Shown: positions 45,978 to 55,687 of the stretch, one piece after another
How positions within the stretch are numbered: position 1 is the first letter of the stretch
How the letters are laid out: each line of letters starts with the position of its first letter
DNA from: Marinibactrum halimedae
GTDB taxonomy: Bacteria; Pseudomonadota; Gammaproteobacteria; Pseudomonadales; Cellvibrionaceae
Length of the DNA stretch: 64,000 nucleotides
Direction: 5' to 3'
Assembly (NCBI RefSeq): GCF_021234875.1
Contig: NZ_JAJQVM010000014.1
Coordinates: 53,455 to 117,454, forward strand
The notes under the pieces: generated by a model
Seen by the model: the letters and a program-made list of their open reading frames with translations, nothing else
Told to the model about the DNA's origin: nothing
Database searches by the model: none
Translations under genes and position numbers: made by a program

Positions 45978-47636
45978 ATGACTTCGTTTGACCATCGTAA
46001 ATATCGCCCATTTACTCCTATCCACAACCCCAATCGCCGTTGGCCGAATAACCGTATTGAATCAGCTCCACAATGGTGTGCCGTGGATTTACGGGATGGT
46101 AATCAAGCACTCATAGAGCCTATGACGGTTACTCAAAAGCAGAAGATGTGGGCATTGTTAGTCAAACTGGGGTTCAAAGAAATTGAAATTGGCTTTCCTG
46201 CAGCTTCACAACCAGATTACGATTTTTGTCGCTGGCTGATTGAAGAAAATCAAATTCCAAGTGACGTCACCATTCAGGTACTCGTGCAAGCCAGAGAAGA
46301 ATTAATCGAGCGTACCTATGAAGCGCTTTGTGGTGCAGAGCGAGCCATTGTGCACGTCTATAACAGTACCTCTCCCACACAGCGCACTAAGGTATTCAAT
46401 CAAAATAAAGCCGGCATTATCGATATTGCCCGTAAAGGAGCACAAAAAGTATTAGAAGAGTCTCGAAAGCACCCCAATACTCAATGGCGCTTTCAGTACT
46501 CACCGGAGAGCTTTTCCGGCACTGAAGTCGATTTTGCCGTTGAAATCTGTAATGCCGTCGTCGATGTATGGAAGCCGACCCAAGATCATAAGATCATTCT
46601 CAATCTTCCTGCTACCGTCGAGTCGTCTACTCCTAATGTCTTTGCAGATCAAATTGAGTTGTTCTGCGACCATATTCAACAACGCGACAGCGTTATCATC
46701 AGTGTTCATACCCATAACGATAGGGGCTGTGCAGTGGCCGCCGCCGAATTGGCCGTTATGGCCGGAGCGGATCGTGTTGAAGGTACTTTAATGGGCAATG
46801 GCGAGCGCACTGGCAACATGGATTTGGTTACCATGGCCATGAACTTATACAGCCAAGGTATTGATCCGAATATTCATTTACAGCACGCCGATGAGATTGT
46901 TCGTGTGGTCAGTGAGTGTACACAGATTGCCACTCACCCTCGCCACCCATGGGTAGGGGAATTGGTGTATACCGCTTTCTCAGGCAGCCACCAAGACGCT
47001 ATTCGAAAATGTATGGCAGTTCAAAAAGAAAACTCACCCTGGGATGTAGCGTACTTACCGATCGACCCAAAAGATTTGGGGAGGGACTACCAATCCGTTA
47101 TTCGAGTTAACAGTCAGTCAGGGAAAGGAGGGGTGGCGTATATCTTGGAGCAAGATTACGGTTTACATCTACCGCGCTGGATGCAAATTGAAGCCAGCCA
47201 AGTGATTCAATCTCAAGCAGAAACCCTAAGCAAAGAAATGAGTTCTACTGATATCTGGGAAGTCATACGCAAACAATTTATGCCCGATACGAAACACTTC
47301 AACTTGTCGCATTATTCTGTGAATCGCACCCAGGCAGGAGACGCTCTCAACGTCACCATTCAAGATCAAGAAGACGCCGAACAGCAGTGGCAAGGAACGG
47401 GAGATGGTGTCATTGAAGCACTGTGCAATGCCATCGAACAAAACACAGGCCATTCAATTCAAGTGATTCACTACGACCAACATGCTATCGGAGAAGGCAG
47501 CAATGCAAACGCGGTTGCATTCATTCAAGCCAAGATAGCTGGACAACGTGTATGTGGAATCAGTAAAAGCCGGGATACATTAAGTGCAAACATTGATGCG
47601 GTGCTGGTATGCCTACACAACGCATTGGACAACTAA
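45978..47636 (+). CDS. leuA: 2-isopropylmalate synthase (type 2)
   Basis: 552 residues, the longer LeuA2 type with the N-terminal segment YRPFTPIHNPNRRWPNNRIE. The HMGL-like barrel has DLRDGNQALIEPM (metal and catalytic Asp), GFKEIEIGFPAASQ, HTHNDRGCAVAAAELAVMAG and GNGERTGNMDLV. The C-terminal leucine-sensing domain begins near residue 425. It condenses acetyl-CoA and 2-oxoisovalerate, the first step of leucine synthesis. leuB, leuC and leuD are not nearby. It is divergent from an Lrp-family gene and followed by its own hairpin. Confidence 0.95.
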   Translation: MTSFDHRKYRPFTPIHNPNRRWPNNRIESAPQWCAVDLRDGNQALIEPMTVTQKQKMWALLVKLGFKEIEIGFPAASQPDYDFCRWLIEENQIPSDVTIQVLVQAREELIERTYEALCGAERAIVHVYNSTSPTQRTKVFNQNKAGIIDIARKGAQKVLEESRKHPNTQWRFQYSPESFSGTEVDFAVEICNAVVDVWKPTQDHKIILNLPATVESSTPNVFADQIELFCDHIQQRDSVIISVHTHNDRGCAVAAAELAVMAGADRVEGTLMGNGERTGNMDLVTMAMNLYSQGIDPNIHLQHADEIVRVVSECTQIATHPRHPWVGELVYTAFSGSHQDAIRKCMAVQKENSPWDVAYLPIDPKDLGRDYQSVIRVNSQSGKGGVAYILEQDYGLHLPRWMQIEASQVIQSQAETLSKEMSSTDIWEVIRKQFMPDTKHFNLSHYSVNRTQAGDALNVTIQDQEDAEQQWQGTGDGVIEALCNAIEQNTGHSIQVIHYDQHAIGEGSNANAVAFIQAKIAGQRVCGISKSRDTLSANIDAVLVCLHNALDN

Positions 47637-47641
47637 AGATT

Positions 47642-47663
47642 AAGGAGGTTTAAACGCCTCCTT
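47642..47663 (+). terminator. Hairpin after leuA
   Basis: AAGGAGG / CCTCCTT with a short loop, three bases after the leuA stop; the T tract is short (TTTC). Confidence 0.55.
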
Positions 47664-47677
47664 TCACTGAACGCCTG

Positions 47678-48232
47678 TCATGGCGCCCAGTGAACAAACT
47701 GTTGAAATCGCCGCTGCAATGACAAAATCCAGCCTGGGGCGGCCTCACCCACTCCCGCTACGTGCAATTTTGGATGCATTCCCATCACATTCTCAAGCAC
47801 CGACTCTTGTCTATCATTCACATCCACCAGCATGACATGGTTGCCGCTGGCCAGCTCACTTTGAAACTTCCGAAAGTCATGATGAGGGGCTTGAATACCA
47901 ATTAACCCTCCTTCCCATGAACAAAAACCAATAATCACCACAGATAAAAACAAAGGTGGCACCCAGGTAATGTACTCGGTTACGCCACTGAGATGTGCGG
48001 ACACTAAAATTGCCACAGCGACCACCATACCCACAAGAAACCCAACCTCCGTTGAATGTATGACATCTTTTTTTAATAAGCTATCGACGTCGTTTAACTC
48101 ATTTTTTTCACACTCGACATCATCATTACTCAGCACATGAATTTGAGGAGTCGTCACACCGGATGCCTCAAGGTCTTCTTGAACCCGATGCATTTCCTGT
48201 AAATCATTCGTGATATAAAAATGTCTTTTCAT
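47678..48232 (-). CDS. Two-helix inner-membrane protein of unknown function
   Basis: 184 residues. A soluble N-terminal domain (MKRHFYITNDLQEMHRVQEDLEA, then IHVLSND) resembles small ferredoxin-like stress-membrane proteins. It is followed by two transmembrane helices (VGFLVGMVVAVAILVSAHL and WVPPLFLSVVIIGFCSW) and a second soluble domain (FQSELASGNHVMLVDVNDRQES). I recall similar proteins in Pseudomonas and Marinobacter annotated only as hypothetical. The DUF1269-like arrangement is a guess. It converges with leuA. Confidence 0.75.
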   Translation of the reverse strand: MKRHFYITNDLQEMHRVQEDLEASGVTTPQIHVLSNDDVECEKNELNDVDSLLKKDVIHSTEVGFLVGMVVAVAILVSAHLSGVTEYITWVPPLFLSVVIIGFCSWEGGLIGIQAPHHDFRKFQSELASGNHVMLVDVNDRQESVLENVMGMHPKLHVAGVGEAAPGWILSLQRRFQQFVHWAP

Positions 48233-48672
48233 TTATTTCACCTCACCACCACGAAAAAAATGGGAAACCGTAAAAACGGAATTTCTTAACAAACCCTTTT
48301 AAAAAACAAACTCTTAACAAAGTTCATTTACATTTAGAAAAATCAAAGACAATATTGATTTTTCTAAAATTACACGGCGAATTCTTTTAATATCAATTTA
48401 CGAAAAAAAAGACACTTACGCCCAGAATTTTTAATCATTCTTTGGAATCTAAAAAAAACCATATAGAAAAGAAAGCCGCACCCAAGGATAAGAAAATTTC
48501 ACCATAAAAATAACAAACACTAAGAACAAAACGAACTTTATTCTACTGGACAAATTTCTTCTAACAACAAGGACACTAAGATGGTATGAAATTAAGAATC
48601 GGCACTTAAGATCACTCATTATAAAAAAGCAATCTCAAGCACGAAAAAGAAATGAAGATTAAAAAGCCGCAA
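48233..48672. other. AT-rich spacer without gene
   Basis: About 440 bp, mostly A and T with A-tracts; no ORF, hairpin or repeat that I can support. Confidence 0.6.
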
Positions 48673-50061
48673 TCAATTGGGCGCGAGTACTAAGTGCTTA
48701 TTTTTTTGATCAATACGGAAGGCAAACTCCCTTAAATAATTCATGCCCAACAAACCATCGCTGCTGGCCATATTTTCAAGACTCATTACTGCAAATTGCA
48801 TATTTTTCACCGCGTATTCATCAACAGCAAATGCTTCAACCTCATATACTGGCGCACTCACTACTCCACCTGCGGTATTCATTTCAACGGTACGAATAAA
48901 TTTCGTCACCAATGTACCGCTCAACGAATTAAATGAAGACTCTGAAATAACCGACAACGACGCACCTGTATCCAGTATTAAATTGACTCTTTGGCCATCA
49001 TCAAATACTGCACCCACAACATAATGATCACCCTGTTGTTGCAACGGCACAGCTCGCTCTCCCAATGCTTGTTCCGCCATCAGCTTGGATAAATCTTCCA
49101 GTTTATCGGTATAAGAATCTGTTGTGGGTACTTGCGCAATTTGTGTTTTTGCCGCTTCAATTTCACCTAGACGAATCTTGGCCTCTGCCAACACCAAAGA
49201 ATAAAACGCATTTCCCGGCTCAATCCATACCATACGCTGAATAAAATCCTCCAATCCCTTCCAATCTCGGGCGGCTTTAAAAATTTCTACTTCTTGTTTA
49301 ACCAATCTATGGGCTTTATCACGAAGCTTGGACTCACTAGCCGGATTCGACGAAGCGCTGATTAACTCATACAACTGATCTATAGCGGCTTGTCCCTGCC
49401 CCACACGAATCATTCGATCCGCTTGTAATGCTTGTATATCTTCATCGTAAGGGAACTCCAATGAATACAAAGCAACGAAACGGTCCAACGGCTCATAATT
49501 CCCACCCGCCATCCAATTACGTAAATACGCCACCCATCGATCTTTCACCCAACCGGCGATTTCAGGGTCGGTTTTCAATAAATGTTGATACGTATCAATA
49601 GCGGCCACAAATTGCTGTCGACGAATATACTCCATTGCCAATTCATGATCCGGGGTTTCATGGTGGGCAGTACGAGAAGAGGATGCCCCCCCAAGGTTAT
49701 TGATTCCTCTCTGTGTTTTGTTAACCGGCGACTGAACTACTACCGCGAAGGTATCGCTGATGCCTTCTAGCACATAGTTGAGATACAGGTAGGCGTTCAA
49801 CCCAAGAGACACGACCAATAACCCAATAAGTATCGACGTTCCAATGTGATGACTCTGTGCTCCAGCAGGGGACGTAGAGGAAAAAGAAGGGGGCAAGGGC
49901 ACAGAACCATCGGTATGAATATGTGGCTCCATGACGGGTTCTAATACAGATGAATCGTTACTCACAGTTGCTCGAAACCTCTTGTTGAAACCTCTAAGCG
50001 CATAAACTCTTAGCCAACGCCGGTGTTCACTGCTTGTTGCACCTCTGTCAGCCGAATTCAC
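48673..50061 (-). CDS. Membrane-anchored retropepsin-like aspartic protease with TPR-like region
   Basis: Up to 462 residues. One transmembrane helix (SILIGLLVVSLGLNAYLYL) is followed by a helical TPR-like region (residues about 135-325) and a C-terminal retropepsin-like domain with the catalytic DTGAS in VNLILDTGASLSVIS, then GLLGMNYLREF. The single-domain type is expected to dimerise, with the active site in the periplasm. The N-terminus is uncertain: a GTG at 49965 removes 32 residues that look like translated spacer (that DNA holds a GAAACCTCT tandem repeat). No partner gene is evident. Confidence 0.82.
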   Translation of the reverse strand: MNSADRGATSSEHRRWLRVYALRGFNKRFRATVSNDSSVLEPVMEPHIHTDGSVPLPPSFSSTSPAGAQSHHIGTSILIGLLVVSLGLNAYLYLNYVLEGISDTFAVVVQSPVNKTQRGINNLGGASSSRTAHHETPDHELAMEYIRRQQFVAAIDTYQHLLKTDPEIAGWVKDRWVAYLRNWMAGGNYEPLDRFVALYSLEFPYDEDIQALQADRMIRVGQGQAAIDQLYELISASSNPASESKLRDKAHRLVKQEVEIFKAARDWKGLEDFIQRMVWIEPGNAFYSLVLAEAKIRLGEIEAAKTQIAQVPTTDSYTDKLEDLSKLMAEQALGERAVPLQQQGDHYVVGAVFDDGQRVNLILDTGASLSVISESSFNSLSGTLVTKFIRTVEMNTAGGVVSAPVYEVEAFAVDEYAVKNMQFAVMSLENMASSDGLLGMNYLREFAFRIDQKNKHLVLAPN

Positions 50062-50456
50062 TGAGATAACTCTTACCGCTACAACTCCGTATCGCTACGA
50101 CTCAGCTACCATTACTCCGACTCTTTGCTTCCAATACAGGTTCCGAAAGCTTGGTCTAGGTTTTATCCACCAATAAAATGACCGAGAAATCACTTTCATT
50201 CAAAACAGTGTGATCAAGAATTTATTACGCAATTACAGGAAAACTATAACAAAGTCATCATCCTAACCTCTGCCTATCAGTTCTATTCATCTCATAGAGG
50301 TATGTCACGAATTGATAAACCTAGTAAGACCGCTCAATATTCATAGTTTAGCCAACTGCAAATCGGGTGATACCCCCATAGAAGCAGGGGGTAGAAGACA
50401 GTAAAGAACAAAAAATCCTCTCTCTATGGGCTTCTCGTCGAAAAACACAAGGTGGA
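50062..50456. other. Spacer between the retropepsin-like and aldolase genes
   Basis: About 395 bp. A degenerate CTACGACTC/GCTACC-type repeat lies at about 50075-50125; no gene is seen. Confidence 0.55.
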
Positions 50457-51353
50457 TTATGTGGATGATGCGCGATAAATACTCTCAATGGCCCCCTCTA
50501 ATAACTGGGTAAACGCCTCATCCGATTGTTGATGACTTAAACCTTCCGTCAGCGCACGAGAAAAGCTGGCGATTATGCCGGGGTTCTCTGCTACCTTAAT
50601 GTTGGCATCGGCCCTTGAGTAACCGCCCGATAACGCAACCACCTTTATTACTCGAGGGTGCTCTATGCATTCCCGATAAAAGTCCGGAGCATCAGGAAGC
50701 GTTAATTTCAACATCACGCTTTTCGTTTCATCTAACGTGTTCAAACGATTCAATATTTGCGACTTTAATAATGCTTCGGCTTCAGATTTAGTCGGGCTAT
50801 TAATATCTATTTCTGGTTCAATAATAGGTATCAGCCCTTTTGCCATGATCTCTTCCGCAACAAAAAACTGTTGCTCCACGATTGCCGCAATACCCATTTC
50901 ATTAGCGTGCTTAATCACTGAACGCATTTTGGTACCAAATACATCCATCTCTTTTGCTCGATCTAACAGTTCGCCCAGCTTGGGAATGTCTTTCATCAGC
51001 TGAACACCATCATTTTCTTGCTGAAGGCCTTTATCCACCTTTAAAAAGGGTACAACTGACTTTTTTTGCCACAAAAAGCGAGAGGACGGTATACCTTCGA
51101 TCATTCTGTCCATGGTGTTTTCAAACAATATGGCCCCCAACACTCGGGCGCCAGTGAATGACGCATTCGTAATAATCCGAGTACGCATTTCATGAACCAA
51201 ATCGAACATTTCTTCTTCGTTGGAATAGGCATTCTCATCTATGCCATATAACTTCAACGCCTTCGGTGTACTGCCACCACTTTGGTCTAGTGCGGCAATA
51301 AACCCCGTTTGCGTTCTCATTTTCTCTAGCTGCTGCTGAAAGGCCGACATCAT
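50457..51353 (-). CDS. Class I fructose-bisphosphate aldolase
   Basis: 298 residues, the bacterial class I type (Staphylococcus Fda-like), which uses a Schiff-base Lys. Motifs seen: FIAALDQSGGSTPKAL, ARVLGAILFENTMD, VVPFLKVDKGL, PIIEPEIDI, VMLKLTLP with the probable Schiff-base Lys, and VVALSGGYSRADA. AGGAG stands seven bases before the first of two ATGs. It cleaves or forms fructose 1,6-bisphosphate. A class II aldolase is 7 kb away in the window, so both mechanisms coexist. Confidence 0.93.
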   Translation of the reverse strand: MMSAFQQQLEKMRTQTGFIAALDQSGGSTPKALKLYGIDENAYSNEEEMFDLVHEMRTRIITNASFTGARVLGAILFENTMDRMIEGIPSSRFLWQKKSVVPFLKVDKGLQQENDGVQLMKDIPKLGELLDRAKEMDVFGTKMRSVIKHANEMGIAAIVEQQFFVAEEIMAKGLIPIIEPEIDINSPTKSEAEALLKSQILNRLNTLDETKSVMLKLTLPDAPDFYRECIEHPRVIKVVALSGGYSRADANIKVAENPGIIASFSRALTEGLSHQQSDEAFTQLLEGAIESIYRASST

Positions 51354-51965
51354 CTAAAGTCTCCTAGAAATTGTGAAACAACGTCATAACACTTTGTCAC
51401 TAGAAAAAATTCAGGGAATCTGAATCAGACACCATGAACCTAATAATCAACTTTCCCTTAATGCTGCGCTGCCAATCCACTGGGCAACGAACTTTCTAAG
51501 ACCATTCACTTCTTTAACGTTATGCCTATCGTTTAGAAGGTTATAAACACACGCTATGGGTTTCTTAAGCTCCGCCCTTTTGCTGCACAGCCATACCCCG
51601 AATTGAAATGCGCCTAAGGCCATCACATCTAAAATCATCACGCTAAAGGCTGGGCTAGAATTTCGATAAAGCAGCCTTCTTCCAACAATAGGCGATGATA
51701 AGCGGGTTAGCACACAACTCACGCGAGACAAGAAGAAAACGTCATTAAAGATAACGGAGACATCACTTGCTTAATCATAGTGACAAGCGATTGAAGAAAT
51801 TATGACCAACTTAGATAAAGCATCCAATAAACAATGAATAGACAACATTGTTGAAAAACGCGCCACTAATTTTATTAACTAGGTCACATAACTTGCTGAG
51901 ATAACACAGATTTAGCATTATAGCGCATCTTTCTCATCTGCAATGACACCTTAAAAAGGCTGAAC
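51354..51965. other. Spacer with a possible gene remnant
   Basis: About 610 bp between divergent genes. The minus strand of 51447-51731 reads as a protein-like fragment (listed separately); the remainder is AT-rich promoter-like DNA. Confidence 0.5.
51447..51731 (-). pseudogene. Possible remnant of an unidentified gene
   Basis: A 94-codon frame opening only with TTG and without a ribosome binding site. The composition looks like real protein (ALGAFQFGVWL, VYNLLNDRHNVKEVNGLR, FVAQWIGSAALRE), and it reads like the C-terminal part of something larger. I do not recognise the family. It may be an N-terminally truncated gene or a chance frame. Confidence 0.25.
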
Positions 51966-52922
51966 ATGACTCAAGCGTTGCCCAATATCGTCTCTAGCCT
52001 CTATGAACGATTCGGACATTTGCCCGGTGTTACCATCGAAGTTCATAAAGAATTGGTCGCCATCAACATCATCAATGACGTTGCGTCAGGAACCATTTTT
52101 CTCCAAGGTGCCCAAGTTACCCACTATGAACGTCACTGCGAGCCACCGATTCTGTGGTTAAGTGATGCCTGCGATTACAAAGCAGGAGTGCCTCTTCGCG
52201 GCGGCATCCCGGTCTGCTGGCCATGGTTTGCAAACCTCTCACACAACCCAGACGACGTGAAAGTGCAAATAGACGCGCTGGATACACCCAAGGGCGCTCA
52301 TGGGCTGGTGCGATCCATTAACTGGACGGTAGAAGACATCGTACCCCAAGACAACGAGACCCATCTGTGTTTGATGCTACTGCCACACGAAGAGATACCA
52401 GAATGGCCATATCAAGCTACACTAAAATTGATGATCACTATTGGTGCAGAGCTGACCGTTAAGCTGGAAGTTCACAATACCGGTGAACGATCTTTTGTAC
52501 ATACCTGCGCGCTACACAGCTATTTTTCAGTCGGCGATATAGAACAAACCTCTATTACCGGATTAGAAGATGCTACTTACATAGACGCCTTAAAAGAGTG
52601 GGCAAGCTTCCAACAACATGGAACGCTTTCCATTAATGAAGAAGTCGACCGTATTTATCAGTTGAATTCTGTGACATCCGAAAAATATCAACGCGTCGCA
52701 CAAATTCATGACACCAGCAACAATCGAGTCATCAACCTTCACCAAATTGACGCAAAGAGTTTGGTAGTTTGGAATCCATGGATTGAAAAATCAAAACAGT
52801 TGTCTAATTTCCCAAATGAGAGTTACCAAGAAATGATTTGCTTAGAAACCGCTAATACACTCACTCATATGAGAAAAGTTACTCCAGGAGGTCTAGAACT
52901 AATGGGATTTATGGTGAAGTGA
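51966..52922 (+). CDS. D-hexose-6-phosphate mutarotase (aldose 1-epimerase family)
   Basis: 318 residues, similar to E. coli YeaD. The beta-sandwich carries ATIFLQGAQVTHYE-like N-terminal strands (GTIFLQGAQVTHYERH), WLSDACDYKAGVPLRGGIPVCWPWF in pieces, the catalytic His in KGAHGLVRSINW and HSYFSVGD, and VVWNPWIEKSKQLSNF near the C-terminus. It interconverts anomers of glucose 6-phosphate and related sugars. The ATG at 51966 has AAAAGG upstream. It is divergent from the class I aldolase, a glycolytic pairing. Confidence 0.92.
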   Translation: MTQALPNIVSSLYERFGHLPGVTIEVHKELVAINIINDVASGTIFLQGAQVTHYERHCEPPILWLSDACDYKAGVPLRGGIPVCWPWFANLSHNPDDVKVQIDALDTPKGAHGLVRSINWTVEDIVPQDNETHLCLMLLPHEEIPEWPYQATLKLMITIGAELTVKLEVHNTGERSFVHTCALHSYFSVGDIEQTSITGLEDATYIDALKEWASFQQHGTLSINEEVDRIYQLNSVTSEKYQRVAQIHDTSNNRVINLHQIDAKSLVVWNPWIEKSKQLSNFPNESYQEMICLETANTLTHMRKVTPGGLELMGFMVK

Positions 52923-53050
52923 CTTGGCTTATGGTGTAAAAATTGCTGTAATTTACGCCCAAAAGTTCACTTTTTACCCTTTACCAAGTTTTACACGTTT
53001 GTACCTGTATGGTGCATGGCAAAAAGAACTCTAGGATTGAAGCCCCGTTT

Positions 53051-54316
53051 ATGATTAAGCAGAATCGAAAAAAGCCGTCGTCAAACCCCTTATATAGAAA
53101 CATGACAGTGTATTTTGTACTGGCGTTATTATGCAGTTTCAGCGCAATGTCTTCTTATGCCAGCAACATGATTAATGGCCTTGCCAGCTATGAAAAGCTC
53201 GGTAAACAACAATTTATTGCGGTACTCTACACTGATAGTCCGACCAAAAACTCCGCTGATGTTCTCTACAGTAACAACTCACGTGCAATGGAGTTAGTCA
53301 TTACAAGTCGCTCTATGAGCCAAAGAGCACTGGGACGTATGTGGATCGAAGGCGTCTCCATTAATGCCAGCACACAAGAACTGACTCAGAATGCCGAAGC
53401 CCTTGCCAGTCTTACCGGATTAATTAAAGGCCGACTCCGACAAAATGACCGTTTGCGCTTGGAATTTTCTAACGGTAGTCTGGATGTGTCACTCAACGGC
53501 ATCGACCTTGGCACGGTTGCCAAAGGCGGTATCTTCGATCTTTTATTGCAGACTTGGATTGGAGAGGTGCCACCCTCTTCGGACTTCCGCGCACAAATTC
53601 TCGCCGCCGGAGACGTGGACAGTACACTTCTTTCAACGGTTAACTCCGCCAATGCAGATTCTGATCGTATTGCTGCTGTTCAAGCGTGGATAGCACCACC
53701 CGAGGTTGAAGTCGCAGCCGCTAGCGCACCCGCCGCCGTTGCGGCAGCACCAAAACCAAAACCTTCCGCGCCTCAAATTAAGCCTTCTGCACCCAAAATT
53801 GCTGCCACCCCTAAACCCAAACCTGCCGCTCCTAAGCCAAAACCTGCAGCGCCTAAACCAAAGCCAAAACCTGTTGAAGTTGCCACAGCACCTAAAGCTG
53901 AACCAAAGGCCTCGGCACAACCCGTAAAACCCGCGCCAGTTAAACCAGTACAAGTGGCCAAGGCAGCACCACCTATCGAAGAAGACGACGATGATGAAGT
54001 CTTGGCTTTTACCGCTGCCGATATCTTGCGGGAAAAGCAATACTACGAGGAACTGAAAGCCCGGGTTTTCAGCAAAGTTGAATACCCCAAACAAGCTTTA
54101 TCACAACGTCGTGAAGGGGCGGTCGGATTAGACATTGTGGTGAACTCAAAAGGCGAACTGGTAGATGTATCATTACGTGAGCGCTCCGCTTTCTCTTACT
54201 TTAACCGAGCCGCTACTCGTGCCGTACGAAAAAGCGAACCCTTCCCTACACCACCAAAAGCATTGCTAACTAACGGTAAATATGAGTTTAAATTGAATGT
54301 AGTTTATCGATTGTAA
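53051..54316 (+). CDS. Chalcone-isomerase-like domain fused to a TonB C-terminal domain
   Basis: 421 residues from the ATG at 53051 (other starts at 53009 and 53102). A signal-type helix (TVYFVLALLCSFSAMSSYA) precedes a domain resembling chalcone-isomerase-like proteins (YTDSPTKNSADVLY, AMELVITSRSMSQRALGRMW, then WIGEVPPSSDFRAQIL; residues about 40-190). A Pro/Ala/Lys-rich linker of about 110 residues built of PKP-type repeats and an acidic EEDDDDE patch follow, then a TonB C-terminal domain (KVEYPKQALSQRREGAVGLDIVV, FKLNVVYRL). Ordinary TonB carries the linker on an inner-membrane anchor with ExbBD contacts; here a globular domain stands before it. Confidence 0.83.
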   Translation: MIKQNRKKPSSNPLYRNMTVYFVLALLCSFSAMSSYASNMINGLASYEKLGKQQFIAVLYTDSPTKNSADVLYSNNSRAMELVITSRSMSQRALGRMWIEGVSINASTQELTQNAEALASLTGLIKGRLRQNDRLRLEFSNGSLDVSLNGIDLGTVAKGGIFDLLLQTWIGEVPPSSDFRAQILAAGDVDSTLLSTVNSANADSDRIAAVQAWIAPPEVEVAAASAPAAVAAAPKPKPSAPQIKPSAPKIAATPKPKPAAPKPKPAAPKPKPKPVEVATAPKAEPKASAQPVKPAPVKPVQVAKAAPPIEEDDDDEVLAFTAADILREKQYYEELKARVFSKVEYPKQALSQRREGAVGLDIVVNSKGELVDVSLRERSAFSYFNRAATRAVRKSEPFPTPPKALLTNGKYEFKLNVVYRL

Positions 54317-54341
54317 GTATTCACACTCTCTCCCCATCATC

Positions 54342-54377
54342 AAAAACGGCGAAGTTATTTACTTCGCCGTTTTTTTA
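54342..54377 (+). terminator. Rho-independent terminator after the TonB-fusion gene
   Basis: AAAACGGCGAAGT / ACTTCGCCGTTTT with loop TATTT and T7. Confidence 0.92.
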
Positions 54378-54649
54378 TTTTAAAGAATCACCAGGCAAGC
54401 ACACGCTTAATGACTCACTCCCAATCGTCAATGGCGAGACGATTAATCTACAAAACGATTGCGTCATAAAGTAATCAGCCCGCATAGCTGAAGTTGACGA
54501 TTATCTATATAATGTCACCTTTTATTTATTGATAAGAAACGGCATCAATTGCGGACTTAAATTATAATAAACGTGAGCTAACCTTCTCACTCATAAACAT
54601 TAATATCGCTTTCTGCTGTAGCCAATATCCACAAGGAATGATTTACCTT
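54378..54649. other. Promoter region of the alpha/beta hydrolase gene
   Basis: AT-rich DNA after the terminator; no gene seen. Confidence 0.5.
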
Positions 54650-55618
54650 ATGAGCCACTCTCCAGATTTTCATTCTCTTTTGGATTCAATCCCACGTTTT
54701 AACCTCGATTCTCCAGATTCTTGTCGCATTAACAGTGAAAATTCATTACTGATAGAATATTTAAATTTTTATAAGATTAATTTCGAAACCGAAATGGAAA
54801 ATATTACTCACCATTTTGGATCATTAGACATTCTAGAGTTTGACATTGCATTGCATTATTGGAGCCCTAAAGCGCCATTGGGGACCATGTTTATTTTGCA
54901 CGGTTACTGGGATCATGTAGGGCTATACCACCATCTAATCCGTTTTTGTTTAATGAACAACTATGCCGTCATTGCTTACGACGCCCCGGGCCATGGCATC
55001 AGTAGTGGTAAACGAGCCTCCATTGGTAGCTTTCAATCGTACACTCGTATCCTTGAGCACATTATTAAGTACACACAGCCCTATATCACAACTCCTCTAT
55101 TCGCAACGGGCCAAAGTACAGGTGGAGCGGTTGTGCTCGATTATTTATTTACCAACCCGGATAACCCTCTCCAATGCTCATTTTTATTAGCTCCGTTAAT
55201 CAAGCCTCAAAAATGGCAAACCATTAAAATTGCTTATAATTTTTTGCATAAGTACCTTAAACGCGTTCGTCGTTCGGGTGTTACCGGCAGCAGTCATGAC
55301 AAACAGTTTGGTGTGTTTCTGAAACAAGATCCCTTACAGTACCATTGGGCATCGGTTGATTGGATAGGGGCAATGGGGGAGTGGATCGAACGCTTTTCCA
55401 GATTTAAAAGCAATCACAACCAGGTGATTTGCGTACAAGGCGACGGGGATTCAACGGTAGATTGGGAATATAATGTTGAACAAATTACTCAGCGTATGCC
55501 TAATGCCGAAGTGATCGTAATGGCCGACATCAAACACCATGTTGTAAATGAAACCCCAGCCTTACGTAACAAAGTATTCGCGGTTATCGATCGTCACTTA
55601 AAATCCATTTCAGATTAA
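54650..55618 (+). CDS. Alpha/beta hydrolase (monoglyceride lipase/lysophospholipase-like)
   Basis: 322 residues from an ATG at 54650 (AAGGA twelve bases upstream; an ATG at 54638 directly abuts that site). Motifs: the oxyanion strand MFILHGYWDHVG, YDAPGHGISSG, the nucleophile elbow FATGQSTGGAVV, the Asp in QGDGDSTVDW and the late His in MADIKHHVVNE. It has no signal peptide. This resembles the serine aminopeptidase S33/Hydrolase_4 group; likely substrates are lipid esters. It converges with the second DUF885 gene, with a shared terminator between. Confidence 0.88.
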   Translation: MSHSPDFHSLLDSIPRFNLDSPDSCRINSENSLLIEYLNFYKINFETEMENITHHFGSLDILEFDIALHYWSPKAPLGTMFILHGYWDHVGLYHHLIRFCLMNNYAVIAYDAPGHGISSGKRASIGSFQSYTRILEHIIKYTQPYITTPLFATGQSTGGAVVLDYLFTNPDNPLQCSFLLAPLIKPQKWQTIKIAYNFLHKYLKRVRRSGVTGSSHDKQFGVFLKQDPLQYHWASVDWIGAMGEWIERFSRFKSNHNQVICVQGDGDSTVDWEYNVEQITQRMPNAEVIVMADIKHHVVNETPALRNKVFAVIDRHLKSISD

Positions 55619-55636
55619 ACTCAAAACCATTCGAAA

Positions 55637-55665
55637 AAACCTCTAATTTCAACAATTAGAGGTTT
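55637..55665. terminator. Terminator between the hydrolase and DUF885 genes
   Basis: AAACCTCTAATT / AATTAGAGGTTT with loop TCAAC; T6 on the minus strand, T3 on the plus strand. Confidence 0.88.
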
Positions 55666-55687
55666 CGATAATTCTGCTTTGAAAAAA

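Noticed and set aside
53633..54094. Long minus-strand frame opposite the TonB fusion (Gly, Arg and Phe-rich)
   Set aside because: It is the antisense shadow of the Pro/Ala/Lys linker; composition is extreme and no ribosome binding site exists.
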